Below, piece by piece: positions 24,231 through 35,666 of a stretch of DNA of 64,000 bases. The stretch covers positions 50,463,169 through 50,527,168 of the forward strand of contig OX485806.1 in assembly GCA_950295325.1 (NCBI GenBank). Direction: 5' to 3'. The stretch is from Polytrichum commune. Lineage: Eukaryota > Streptophyta > Polytrichopsida > Polytrichales > Polytrichaceae. Below the pieces are notes generated by a model. The model worked only from the letters and a program-made list of their open reading frames with translations. It was not told the DNA's origin and searched no databases. Position 1 is the stretch's first letter; each line of letters opens with the position of its first letter. Both the position numbers and the translations under genes were made by a program.

Positions 24231-24583
24231 GGGCCAAAAATGATCTATTCACACTGGTGTTTCTATCACAAATATAATTTAAAGAAAAGACTATGATTAT
24301 GAATGTTGTCTCTACTTAAAATCCTTGTAGTGTTTGTATCAGGTAGCCCAAGCATTTTTGTGGTAATTTTTAGTAATTTCAACAATTTTTTGGTGAAAAT
24401 CGTAAAGCCTAAACTATTAGGTTTTGTCACAAATTTAGTTGGTTTTTTTAACATCTTTACAACCCGGTCATTTTAGGTCTGAATAATTAAACCTTTAAGA
24501 CTTTAAATCTCATGTTTTATTATTTGTGTCAGGAAAACTACATGTTGTATGTAGGTTTTTTTTCTCATGTGGATGATAGTACT
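24231..24583. other. No gene recognised
   Basis: AT-rich stretch between the unidentified pseudogene and the complete LTR retrotransposon. No repeat or ORF of note. Confidence 0.35.
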
Positions 24584-24588
24584 AATAA

Positions 24589-26382
24589 TGTTGCAACCCT
24601 TGCTAGCATCCCTTAACTATTTTGACCATTTCCATTTCTAGCAAGGGTCACGAGCATTAAGCCTTCGCATTGCGCCATGCAAATGATTAGCTTCCCAAAT
24701 TCCGAACCTCTTAGTCCATAAGAAAGGGACCAACCCTCCTACACTTGCATTCGGGACTCACCCTTAATTGGTAACCAATGGTAAGATGTGGACTTTCATT
24801 CATGGAAATCTAATCTTTATTTGACCATCGTGTTGCCGGAGCATCACTATAACAATCCGAACCATACTAGGCAACTATGCCCCCAGGTTGGGCCAATGCC
24901 TGTTGAGGCCGTGCCATTTGGCCTCGGGTGGATTTGGCTGGCCACGCCACCTCACCCATATAAGCCTCTAGGACTTTTGGCAGGGCCCTTAGCCCACCGT
25001 CAAGAAACCTTTTGTCTTTCTACCAAAAGTTGGGGCCAAATAGACATTTTCCCTTAGCCGCTGAGGCTAGAAGCCCCTTGTAGCTTTTGAACACCATAAC
25101 TTCTTTGTATGGTCTCTAATGTTTACATGTGACCACTCCATGGTCATTTACAATTCACAAAGATGTTGGTGCAATGAATGGTGAGAACTGACATTTAATG
25201 TAAAATCAACCCAGGGAAATCAATAAATTACGATTTAATTTCAATATTTTAGGCCATATAACCAAAGGAAAAATTAAGTGTATAGGAAATGAACCGCTTT
25301 TGTAAAGTTGATGACAAGTTTTCATCCATTTCCATTTAAGAGTGGGCAGATATTAGTTGTCCCACACCATCGCCCACTGGTTCTTAGCTGAGTTGCCTGA
25401 AGGTATCTCCGGTTATAATTGGTTCTCCTACACCTTACCTTGAATCCTCCATCTATCTCTTTCTATCTTTAAAGGTTTACATGTACGGTGCCGCGGTGAG
25501 ACTGCACCAAAGCAATCATTGCCACCCCTTTGTTAACTGTTTTTTTAATAATTTTCAGCATTTATTTGATATTTAAGGGTGTCGGATTTCATATTTTTGA
25601 ATGCCTATTTGATGTTTATGGTTGATGTTTTCATGTCTTATTGAGGGTGTTTCATGTTTTTATACTTGAATAATTTTGATTTCTTTCAAAATATGATATG
25701 AACTGATATTTTATCATACGTAGTATTCAAAGTTGAATTAGTGTGCAAATTGCCTTGAATTTAATATGTGGACCGAGTTTTTATTTTATTTGTCATTTTT
25801 GTAAGTGATTGTTTATAGAAACTTAGGAAAAATGACCAGAAAGCCAAGAAAACGTTAGGTTTTTCACCGAATTGACTTAATAAGCTTAGGCATCAACTGG
25901 ATGAGGATAGCCAACCACCGAATGATATGAAGAAAGAGGGGGTGAAAATTTGAGTCAACCCATAAAATCCCCATTCACTGTGCTGGTGGACTCCTCACTT
26001 GCTCCGTTTGGGCACGTTTTGAGGAAATTTTGCCCGTTCAAACCTTGGCAGTCCTAGGAGCCATTCTTTGGTTACTACTGTACCAGGGCACTATCATGGG
26101 ACATCGCCCCACTCAAATTCTCATATCTCCTAGCTAACACCTTTGATTGAGGTATTCTTCACCATTCTAGAATCCACACGCCATAAGCTACATATAGCTT
26201 ATGGCCATACCCTTGTGACTCCTAGTAGCTATGGGCGGGAGGCGTTCCCAACGCTCGGGGCCCTCAACCACACTAGGATCACTTGGGCCCTCACCAACGG
26301 CGCCACAAGCCCCGGGTGTCACTCCAGGATCCCCCTTGTGTCCATGGTGTTTTAGGCATTCTTCATGGAAAGGTACGCGACA
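24589..26382 (-). mobile_element. 3' LTR of element A, interrupted
   Basis: Plus-strand ends are TGTTGCAACCC and GGTACGCGACA. After removing the insertion at 25172-25980 the LTR is about 980 bp, like the 973-bp family form. It is strongly diverged from the young copies. Confidence 0.88.
25172..25980. mobile_element. hAT-like non-autonomous element, 8-bp TSD
   Basis: The termini CAATGAATGG and CCATTCACTG form an imperfect 10-bp terminal inverted repeat. The flanks are TGTTGGTG (25164-25171) and TGCTGGTG (25981-25988), an 8-bp duplication with one transition. CA...TG ends plus an 8-bp duplication are the hAT signature. There is no transposase ORF in its 809 bp. Confidence 0.8.
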
Positions 26383-26394
26383 CTCACCCCCACC
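26383..26394 (-). promoter_or_regulatory. Polypurine tract of element A
   Basis: Minus-strand GGTGGGGGTGAG directly abuts the 3' LTR start TGTCGCG. A polypurine tract primes plus-strand DNA synthesis in LTR elements. Its position supports the minus orientation. Confidence 0.65.
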
Positions 26395-27343
26395 AAACGG
26401 AGTCGATGCCTACATCGACTATATTTGTAGTTGGCACACTAATTCTCAGGTTGCCACCTCTATGGTGCGGCATTGTGTTTACCTTAAGGCGCGACCTCCA
26501 TAATGCATCTTCAAATTTGGCATAGTCCCAAAGGTATCGTTCCTAGGTGGTCCATTAGCAACCTTGGATCTCTCCTTTAAAAACCTAATCTACATTAGAC
26601 CCACATTTTTTGGTACTCACTTGGGTTGCCCCTCCTTCGGAGCCTCTCCCGATAGGCTCCACTAGCCTAACTGGACACTTCTAAGCCGGACCTTAATGTT
26701 TCCACTAAGTTGTCTCGGTTGCAACTCCGAGATGGTTTTCCATTGTTAAGCCATGCCTCAATCGCATGGGGGTGATGCCCAGTCTAGCCCGACTCGGTTT
26801 CCACTTTGCTCTTTTGAAACATGGGTTTTTGACTCCCATGCACCAACTCTTCTTAGCTCATGGGTTGCATTTTTATGAGCATGCGCCATCACCTTGTCCC
26901 CGCCCAAACAAACCAATGACTAAGAGGTTTCTTGGTTTTATTCAAGGCCCCTCGAAGCCATGGCCCCCAATTAATCGGCTTACCCAACATAATTTGGCAT
27001 GTTTATTCTCCCTTTTCCATTAACCAAGCACAAGTATAAGACTAGGACCTCATCTCATATTTTTCTCTTTGCAGGATTTTATTGCCTCAAGCCAAAGAAC
27101 AAGTACATGTTATGGAACGCTTTGCCTCCATACTAAGTGTGCTACTAGCGTCTCTTCCCCATTAAAGGAGATTGATGTCCTCATCAATGTCTATTCTTCA
27201 TTTTATTAGAACCTCTAGCCCTAGTTTTATCAAAGTGCTCTACCAATTCCTTGGCGTTCACCATGTCTTTTGTTGCTACCCAACTAGTTTCTTTCTCATG
27301 GTATCCTCACCATTTCACCAAGTATTTCTTTGTGATTATTTTT
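26395..27343. other. Element A 3' non-coding region
   Basis: Sequence between the integrase C-terminus and the polypurine tract. Short plus-strand ORFs here have no recognisable domain. It likely contains degraded polyprotein tail and untranslated sequence. Confidence 0.4.
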
Positions 27344-29360
27344 TCACTTGGGCTTCTTACACAAGAGGATGCTCTCTACCTTACATACCAAATATATTAC
27401 AAGGTCGAGAGGTGGCCTAACAACTTGCTTCTGATCGGGCCACATGGTGTCTTCCGTAAATGATTGTAGTGTTGTGACATGAAATGTCGAATGCACTTTC
27501 ATCTCGGGCGGTAACTCCAACTTATACACGTCATGTACCTCTGTATGAGGAGTGCCCAAAACACCATGGGCACAAGGGGTACCCCAGAGTGATACAAAGA
27601 CTTGTGGCGCCGTTGGTGGGTGAGGGCCTCGGGCGTTGAAAACGCGTCCCACCAATGGAGACAAAAAGTCATGAGGGTAAAGCCAAGAGCTATACGTAGC
27701 TTATGGCGTGCATATTCTAGAATGCTCAAGAACACCTCAATCAAAGGTGTGAAATAGGAGTTATGCCAATTTGATGGGGCGTTGTCCTAGCACAGCGCCC
27801 AAGGACAGCAGTGGCCTGGGAGTGGTTCCCAGGACTGCCAAGGTTTGAACATGCATAACTTCCTCAATACCTGTCCAAATGGGGCAATGAGGACTTCATC
27901 AGCACCTACATGAAACGAAGATGACGATGGAATGGTTGGATGTGAGCATCAGAGATCATGCAAGGAAGTTATGTTTACTTGGCCCCAACCATTGGTAGAG
28001 AGACAAAAGGTTCTTGACGGTGGGTTAGGGCCCTTGCCAAAAGTTCTAGAGGCTTATATGGGTGAGGCAGCATGGCCAGCCAAACCCACCCGAGGCCAAA
28101 CGGCATGGCCTCCATGGGCATTGGTCCAAAATTGGGGCATAATTGCCTAGTATGGTTCGGGTTGTTATAATGTTGCTCCGGCAACACGATGATCAACTAA
28201 AGATTGGATTTTCATGGATGGAAGTCGACATCTAAGCATTGATTACCGATTAAGTGGTGAATCTTGAATTTAACTGTAAGAGGGTTGGTCCGCTTCTTAT
28301 GGACTAAGAGGTCTGCGGTATGGGGAGCTAACCATTAGCATGGCGGAATGGTAAGGGTTAGCGCTTGTGACCCTTGCTAGAATTGAAAAAATGACCAAGT
28401 CTCTTAAGGGAAGCTAGTGAGGGTTGCGACAATACATGCCCTCAAACATTTGGTTCGCAATAGAAAACGAAAATCCAATTTTGGACATGAACTTTGGAAT
28501 GAGGTCTTCGGGTGAGGTAAAGTTGTTCACATTCTACAACACCTTTTAGCCCACCTCATACTCCACTTTGCGTCTTCTAGCATTGTTTTTTGTAGTGTTT
28601 TCGAGTTTTTTCCACCAACAATTTAGCCATCCCAAAGACTTATTCACGTTTTTTGGCCAAATCCTCCCCATCTTGGTTGAACACTACTGTTGAATGTGCC
28701 CCCTCAAGAGCTAGGTTAGTAGGTTGGAGTGCATCCACTCCATAAGCTAGCACAGAATACAACCCCTTGGTTGCCGAATGCGTGGCCACATTGCAACTAA
28801 ACTTCACTCAACCCACATAATTTGCGGATCTCGTTGATCCGCATTCCCCAAGTTCCTCAAGTATTGGTTCAAAACCCCATTCTCATGCTCCATTTTCCCA
28901 ACCATTTGGGATTCAAAGGCCACGTTAAACCTTAGTTATGTTGCAACCTTCTTATAGAAATGCCTTCAAAATGCATTTGTGAACTTTGGATCTCGATCCT
29001 ATACAATTGCTTTCGGCAACATGTGGTGCCTCCACCATCCTTTGAGAAAGGGCTATGTGGTCTCCAACACGGTTCCGGTTCTTACAATTGGCACCATGTA
29101 TGCCAACTTGGCAAACCGCTCTACCATCACCAAAATGGCATCATACCCTTGTGATTCCAACAAACTTGTGATGAAGTCCATGTACATTCTATGCCATGGC
29201 CTCGGCGGAATAGGCAACGGTTGCAAGAGGCCGACTTACTTTTGGTAAGAGGTTTGGTTTATTTGGCACTTTGTACAAGTCCTCACTAAGTGGGCTATAT
29301 CCTCTTTCATGTGCAGCCAATACCTCCTTGATACCATTTTATGGTTGTTTTTCTTCCTCT
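27344..29360 (-). pseudogene. Ty3/gypsy integrase of element A, split by solo LTR
   Basis: On the minus strand the zinc-domain tail is CTKCQINQTSYQK. The core has YMDFITSLLESQGYDAILVM with the first catalytic Asp. A distal core segment has MEHENGVLNQYLRNLGNADQ. The C-terminal part has YKLELPPEMKVHSTFHV, typical of the region before a chromodomain. Stops such as QK-TAA before VGLLQPLP fit CAA to TAA. The solo LTR at 27529-28431 separates the C-terminal part from the core. Confidence 0.88.
27529..28431 (+). mobile_element. Solo LTR, family 1, inside element A, TSD ATACA
   Basis: Plus-strand ends are CGTCATGTACC (decayed TGTCGCGCACC) and GGGTTGCGACA. The exact duplication ATACA is at 27524-27528 and 28432-28436. 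It sits in the integrase region in the opposite orientation to the host element, so it inserted after element A. Confidence 0.9.
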
Positions 29361-30447
29361 ATGGCCGACAATGGGACCATCATATTTTTCCTTCAAGACC
29401 AATAGCCTCAACTTCCCTTGTAGCACATACACCCGACTTTGCTTATACTTGAGCAATCCATCCACCAACTTGACCTCTTTGAAGGCCTTGCCCTTGCAAA
29501 GTTCACCTAGAAGCCTTAATGCTTTGGGGTAATTAATGTACCCCTCCCTTATCTTGCATTATTAGTTTCCAAAAAACATTAGCCACAAGGTTTGGATCTT
29601 GCTCCTTGCTTGGAACTCTTCATGTCTACTTAGCATATCCAGTACCACAATGCCATGGCCCAGTTTGTGGATCAAATCCACCTCTATAAACGCCAAGGTA
29701 TCGTGCCATAACAATGGCTTGGCATTCACTTGCGCATGTGTCTCAAAACATTTCAAAGACACCTTGTTCATCTAGACCTTTGTTTTGTACGACCCCAAAT
29801 AGTGTCACCACGTCTTCAAGAAATGCACTACGGCAAATAATTAATTTTCATATGTTGGCCATCTCCTTTAACAATCATCAAGCTTCATGCTCCCATATGC
29901 AATTAATAGCCATCCATTTTTCATTAATAATCCACCAATGGTAAAATCACTCCCCTCGTATGCACCTCAAAAGGCTTGAGAATGGGCGGCGAAGACAATT
30001 TGCTCTTAAGCTCCCCAAAGACTTGCTGACAAAGCTTATCCCCTCTTGGAATAGCCATCACTCAATAAGAATGATAAGGTTGGACAACCATCAAGCTTCA
30101 TACATTTATATGCAATGGCCATCCATCTTGCATCAACATCCGCCAATGGCAAAGTCCCTCGCCTCCGTATGCACCTCAAAATGTTTGTGAAAATCCGAGA
30201 ACTTGAGCATATGTGGTGAAAAGAATGTGTTCTTGAGCTCCCCAAAGGCTTGGTGACAAGGCTTATCCCACCTTTGGGATAGCCGTTTCTTGAACAAGTC
30301 GGACAAGGTCCTAGCAACCTTAGAAAAATCTCGAATGAAGTGGCGGTAGTAGTTGGTTAGGCCAAGCAATAACCTAAGTTTTTTCTTAGGGTCAAAAACA
30401 TCTTTCATTCTTGGATTGCTTTGACCATCTTCATGTTTGTCCACCAA
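29361..30447 (-). pseudogene. RT thumb / RNase H of element A with duplication
   Basis: The minus-strand frame 30447-30133 shows LLLGLTNYYRHFIRDFSKVA and DKPCHQAFGELKNTF, the RT thumb and RNase H start. A 213-bp segment is tandemly duplicated: AGCTTCAT at 29881 and 30094 marks the same point, and the spacing is exactly 71 codons. RNase H continues, degraded, towards 29561 (HGIVVLDMLSRHEEF). The RT palm with its YxDD motif is missing between this frame and the next upstream one, a deletion. Confidence 0.8.
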
Positions 30448-30790
30448 CTTTGTTTGTCACCATCTAGCTCAAGTTTCTCGGACAAACTTGAACAAAGTTG
30501 TTTTCCATTCTTTGGCGGTAATGTTTTGAGCAACACATTGGTGAATACATCTTTGTACCTCACCAACATCCCACAAATGTTGTTTGGGGGAGGCCCATTT
30601 TTCCTAGCCTCCCAATGAGTTCTTTGGAGTTGCTCCAATTGAACAACGATCATTTATTTTTTTCACTATTCATTTGGTTCATTAAGACCAAATTCAACTT
30701 GGTTCCTCCTACCATAAGAATCTTTGTCAGTTTAAAATTCAATTTTTTGCCATCATGGCACATCACAATCGCATTGTAAGTGCACTGGCT
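30405..30790 (-). pseudogene. Protease-RT linker of element A
   Basis: The frame 30653-30405 has LVRYKDVFTNVLLKTLPP, the conserved segment just before RT fingers. The same segment occurs at 37310-37498 in the second copy (LARYKDVFTNELYQELPP). Upstream to 30790 lies the stretch equivalent to LKLTKTLMAGGDKLNLISK seen at 37518-37709. Confidence 0.8.
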
Positions 30791-31148
30791 TGCGCCTCAC
30801 ATCTACCATGTGAGTTTCAAAGAAGGTGACCCTCAAAATGATGTACACCTCATTTATTTCAGACAATGTAAAATCTTCACAAAAATTAAATGTCCCACAT
30901 TAGAAGGTTACATGCATCACCACCTCCTTTGCCTCACGCAAATTTCCCTTTACAAACTGCACCTTGATGGGTTTGCTCGCTATACACGTCGGCAAGCGCC
31001 AACTCCCTTATGAGCTTTGGGCTCAGGAAGGAGTATGTTGCCTCTTTGTCAACTCATGAGACATCTCTCTCATTGATTCGGGCCATGAGGTACAAGAGAC
31101 TTGGCCTTGGCTTAAGGCTACTAGCCTTGGCCACAAATCCACCATCTT
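30791..31148 (-). pseudogene. Gag-protease junction of element A
   Basis: Matches 39317-39500 of the second copy (the CTCACATCTA...GTGAGTTT block). There the minus strand encodes a degenerate zinc knuckle followed by protease-region sequence. No catalytic D[ST]G was seen. Confidence 0.55.
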
Positions 31149-31149
31149 A

Positions 31150-31550
31150 TATTCAGTCTACGGCACGAATATGATTTGTTTTGGTATCACAAAGCCAATT
31201 TTTATTATTTTGTCTCCGACATAAATATGATTTGGCTTGTTACTACTAAGCCAACTTCTAACAATCCGCTTACTGCACAAACATGATTTGGCTTATTTCC
31301 ATAAAGCCAACTTCTAACATTCCGTCCGTGGCACAAATATGATTTGGCTTAGTAATATAAAGCGAACCTCTAACATTTTGTCTGTGGCACAAACATGATC
31401 TAGTTTGGTACCACTAAGCCAATTTCTAACATTCCATCCAAGGCACAAACATGATTTGGCTTAGTACCATAAATCCAACCTCTAGCATTCCGTCCATGGC
31501 ACAAACATGATTTGTTTTGGTACTACAAAACTACTTTCTTTGTTTCCAAC
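31150..31550. repeat. 56-bp tandem array, seven units
   Basis: ATGATTT-type anchors stand at 31171, 31227, 31283, 31339, 31395, 31451 and 31507, exactly 56 bp apart. The unit contains GGCACAAACATGATTTGGCT and AAAGCCAACTTCTAACATTC. It sits where the gag zinc knuckle should be, and the minus strand of a unit can be read NHVCAMDGMLE. A period of 56 shifts the frame each unit. Confidence 0.92.
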
Positions 31551-32110
31551 ATTGGGTGGTTTTCCTCTTTGGGTGCCACCCTTGTTCAAAATTGTATATG
31601 TGGCTTGCCCTTTGTGTTGGTAAAATAGCCCAAATTACTTGTCCTCTTTGCCTCAGGTCATATTTCAGCTCAAGTCCATAATGATGAGGCACATCCCAAC
31701 TTTTTTTTTGGCCATTGGATTCAATGCCGTAGCCACTATGGAGATTTTATCATCCATCTCAGCCTTTGTACATCATAGTGGTTGTCCATTTCCAAAACAA
31801 ATTCATTTACAATACGTGGTTTACCAAATCTAGAGAAGGTATTTGGCATATTTATCTTGGCCAAGTTTTTTGTTCAAGAAAAAAATCTAGTACCTAAAAT
31901 CATGATGACCTCAATCATTTTGTTTTGTCGAGGCATTTTTTATTACCAAACATGAGTTTTTTTTCATAGAATCTATGAATTCAACTATTTAAAGTTGGAA
32001 TTTCAATCCAACATTATCACATTCAAAGATTTTGGGTGCATTCAGTATTCTAGCCCCCGAATATCCCACACGTTTGATAGCCATCTCTTCTTCAAAGTAC
32101 TAGCTCAAAG
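31551..32110 (-). pseudogene. Gag remnant and leader of element A
   Basis: Minus-strand sequence at about 31551-31700 parallels 39510-39660, where gag is clearer. The rest is degraded towards the primer-binding site. No continuous frame remains. Confidence 0.5.
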
Positions 32111-32115
32111 ATTGG

Positions 32116-32133
32116 AACCCTATTTTGGTACCA
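32116..32133 (-). promoter_or_regulatory. Candidate tRNA-Met primer-binding site
   Basis: On the minus strand, two bases after the 5' LTR, the sequence TGGTACCAAAATAGGGTT resembles the initiator tRNA-Met site used by plant LTR elements (TGGTATCAGAGC...). Most differences are transitions. It would prime minus-strand cDNA synthesis. Confidence 0.55.
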
Positions 32134-32135
32134 CA

Positions 32136-33910
32136 TGTTGCAATCTTTGTTAGCGCCCCTTAATTATCTTACCCATTTCCATTTCTAGCAAGAAACACAA
32201 GCACTAACCCTTCGCATTCTGCCATGCAAATTGATAGCTCCCCATACCGCGGACCTCTTAGTCCATAGGAGGGGGACCAACCCTCCTACAGTTGCATTCG
32301 GGACTCACTATTTAATTAGTAACCAATGATAAGATGTGGTCATTGTATTTCCGGAGCAACACTACAACAACCTAAACCATCAAGAACCTTTTTCTCTCTC
32401 TACCAAAAGTTGGGGCCAAGTAAATATTTACCCTTAACCGTTGGGGCTAGAAGCCCCCAACAGCTTCAAAAGATCATCACTTCCTTGTATGATCTTTGAT
32501 GCTCTTATACAACCTCTCCATTATCATTGTCGCAACCCTTGCTAGCCCCCTTAATAATCTTGCCTATTTCCATTTCTAGCAAAGGTTACGAGCGCCAACC
32601 CTTCGCATTCCGCCATGCTAATGGTTAGCTCCTCCTACCCCGGACCTTATAATTCATAGGAGGGGAACCAACCCTCCTACTTTGTCTTCGAGACTCATCC
32701 CTTAATTGGTGACCAATTCTTAGATGTGGACTTCCATCCATGGAAGTCCAATCTCATGTTGATCATCGCATTGCCGGAGCAACACTACAACAACCCGAAC
32801 CATACTAGGCAACTATGGCCTCATATTGGGCCAAAGACCATGGACGCCGTGCCGTTCGGCCTCGGGTGGGTGGGGCCACACCACCTCATCCATATAAGCC
32901 TCTAGCACTCTACGCATGGCCCCTACCCCATTGTCAAGAAACCTTTTGTCTCTCTACCAAGAGTTGGGGCCAAGTAGACATTTTCCCTTAGCCACTGGGC
33001 CTAGCAGCCCCTAGAAACTTCACACCATCATAACTTCCTTGTATGATATCTGATGCTAACAAGTGACCACTCCATCTTCATCTACGCTTCACGTCGATTC
33101 CAATGAACTCCTCATTTGACCCATTCAAGCAAGTATTGAGGAAGTAATTCCTGCTCAAACCTTAGCAGTCCCGGGAACCACTCCCAGGCCATTGTTGTAC
33201 CAAGGCGATGTCCCTAGAAAGCGCCCCACTCAAATTCCCATAACTCTTAGCTCACACCTCCGATTGAGGTGTTTTTGAGCATTATGGAATCTACACGTCA
33301 TAACATACGCATAGGTCATGGTTTTACCGTCGTGCCTCCTAGTCTTCGTGGGTGGGAGGCGTTCCCAACGCCCAGGGCCCTCGCCCACACTAGGATCACT
33401 TGGGCCCTCTTACCAACGGCGCCAAAAGTCCCGGGTGTCACTCCAGGGTCCCCCTTGTGCCCATGGTGTTTCGGGCACTCCACATGGAGAGGTGCGCGAT
33501 AATCATCTTCAATTCATGTAGATGCGGATGAACTCCTTATTTGTCCTATTCGGGCAAGTACTAAGGAAGTTATGCATGTTCAAACCTTGGCAGTCCGGGG
33601 AGCCACTCCTAGACCACAATGTATCAGGGCGTTGTGTTGGGACAACGCCCCACTCAAATTGCCATAACTCCTAGCTCACACCTCTGATTGAGGTGTTCTT
33701 GAGCATTCTAGAATTTTCACACCATAAACTACACATAGCTCATGGCCTTACCCTTGTGACTCCTAATGTCCGTGGGTGGGACGAGTTTCCAATGCTTGAG
33801 GCCCCCACCCATAGTAGGATCATTTGGACCCTCCCACCAACAATGCCACAAGTCTGAGGTGTCACTTTAAGGGTCCCCTTTGCGCACTCCTCATGGAGAG
33901 ATGCGCAACA
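32136..33910 (-). mobile_element. 5' LTR of element A, interrupted by a solo LTR
   Basis: Plus-strand ends are TGTTGCAATC and GATGCGCAACA. The parts 32136-32527 and 33507-33910 join at ATCAT to rebuild one LTR. Together with the LTR at 24589 it shares the flanking duplication AATAA. The two element-A LTRs differ substantially, so the insertion is old. Confidence 0.88.
32528..33501 (-). mobile_element. Solo LTR, family 1, nested in 5' LTR, TSD ATCAT
   Basis: Plus-strand ends are TGTCGCAACCC and GGTGCGCGATA. The exact duplication ATCAT lies at 32523-32527 and 33502-33506. Its 974 bp is much closer to the 973-bp copies than to the LTR that it interrupts. Confidence 0.92.
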
Positions 33911-34303
33911 AATAACCTTGTTTTGCATATGTATGTATGATTGTACATGATCATATGGATGTCAAGTATGCCAATTGTGCTTTTGAATGTTATCTAATGG
34001 ATTGCAATCACATTGTTGGGTCATTTGCAAAGTTGCTTTGGAAATGGGGAAGGTTCTTGTCAATTCATCAATAAAATTGTTTGTGATTTTAAAGAACACA
34101 CCATTTTACAAAGCATATATGGTAAGAGGTGTAAAATTTTAAGACATCATTGCTAGTCAAGCCTATAGTTCTAGTTGAAGGGAAGCCATTGCCTCCAATT
34201 CTACAAATTCAAATGGACAACCATGTAAAGGATAACAAATGTGGATATGTATATTAATATTGGTCCATACTAGTGGCAACATGCATTTTCAAAGAGACTT
34301 ATG

Positions 34304-34799
34304 CTCAGGGAGTGCACTATTCATTAAAACCAAGCATCACGTGCGTGCATGCCCCTTATTAAAATACCCCTGTATACATTTTATTTTTGCTAAAATCAAG
34401 CAATATACTTACAAATCTCATTGCTTCAAAATACATTTCCATACGTACACAAGGGTCCAAAAACAAATACAGAAATTGTATATAACATGTGTACAAATGT
34501 TTGGAAATGCAAAAATATGGCCCTATTATATGTATAATATCAAATCATGGATTTTTAGTTATAAAGTCGTTACTTAGTGGATGGAAAAACACATGATTCT
34601 TGTCCCAGGTTTGACTTGAACGCGTAAACGCGTAAATGCGTACTTTACATATATTTTTCTATAGCCTCATGTATATCTACTTCTTGCTTAATAGCAATAT
34701 GTCTCTTGTACGTACCTTTTGTACATGCTTGTTTTAAATAATACCCCTTTTGTGCACCCACGTGTATAAATACAGTACTTGAACAGTGCACTTCCTGGG
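34304..34799. mobile_element. hAT-like MITE, 8-bp TSD GACTTATG
   Basis: The left end CTCAGGGAGTGCACTATTCA and the right end (reverse complement CCCAGGAAGTGCACTGTTCA) form a 20-bp terminal inverted repeat with three mismatches. The exact 8-bp duplication GACTTATG is at 34296-34303 and 34800-34807. The 496-bp body has no transposase. An internal GCGTAAACGCGTAAATGCGTA repeat is present. Confidence 0.88.
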
Positions 34800-34807
34800 G
34801 ACTTATG

Positions 34808-35666
34808 TGTCAAATCCAATGGTTGGACACACACGCCATAACATTGGTGTGTGTTTTGGATGTTGGAGCATGAAATTGCATGAGGAAGATTTTCCAACCA
34901 TTTTTTTATTCATGAAATTTTACATGGATTTTTTATATTGTTTTGATAATTTCCCATTTTAACAAAGAGGTTTTTCTTGCCAATGCCTTTATAAAACCCT
35001 ACATTGTTGATGGCAAGGATAATCTTGTCCTAAAATTGGGCCAACATTGGCACTGCATCGTTCTTGGTGTATGACATCAACAAAAAATCTAGCAAAAAAA
35101 ACCTTGATAGGGAGGGAAAGGTAAAAGGAAAATAAATAAATAAATATGTCTATGGCATGATGAATCACAAATATAAAGACACATCAATACATGATGTGAA
35201 GCAAAACAAATGAGAGAACCTTGAAGGATGTCAACTTGATCAAATAGGGTTATGATCATAATATCGTTAAAAAATGCACTAGAAAAAATTAAATAAAGGC
35301 CAACACACCAAATTTGACCCACAACCACACAAATGTGAAATTTATACCTCACGCACCACAAGCAACACAATAACAATGGATATATGAGAAGACATATCAA
35401 AACATACATGCAAGGAGGAATGTTGATTCAACATTATGGCCATTCTTCATTTCATCATAAAAAATGTCCAACAAACACACAAGTATTTTTCACATTGTAT
35501 TGGTTACATGGCCTGCTAATTCTACACCAATGTGACTACTTTACATTCAAATGCCTTGATGTACTTGGTGTTGTCCACTGCCAGGACCAGCAACAACCTC
35601 AAGCAATGTTGAAGAAAACCCAACTAGAATAGCCAAACATTGAACCTGCCAACAACCATACCCAAA
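34808..35666. other. No gene recognised
   Basis: AT-rich stretch. Short minus-strand (35089-35409) and plus-strand (35384-35632) ORFs show no domain. No repeats were noted. Confidence 0.35.

Larger units (their letters stand above)
24589..33910 (-). mobile_element. Complete degenerate Ty3/gypsy element (A), TSD AATAA
   Basis: Two LTRs of family 1 in the same orientation enclose gag, protease, RT, RNase H and integrase in standard Ty3/gypsy order on the minus strand. The host duplication AATAA at 24584-24588 and 33911-33915 is exact. On the minus strand a sequence resembling the initiator tRNA-Met primer site follows the 5' LTR. A purine tract precedes the 3' LTR. The element carries four later events: a hAT-like insertion in the 3' LTR, solo LTRs in the interior and in the 5' LTR, and a 56-bp array in gag. 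All genes are disabled. Confidence 0.9.

Noticed and set aside
31150-31550. CRISPR-like regular spacing
   Set aside because: The units are contiguous 56-bp tandem repeats without unique spacers, inside a retrotransposon of a eukaryote.
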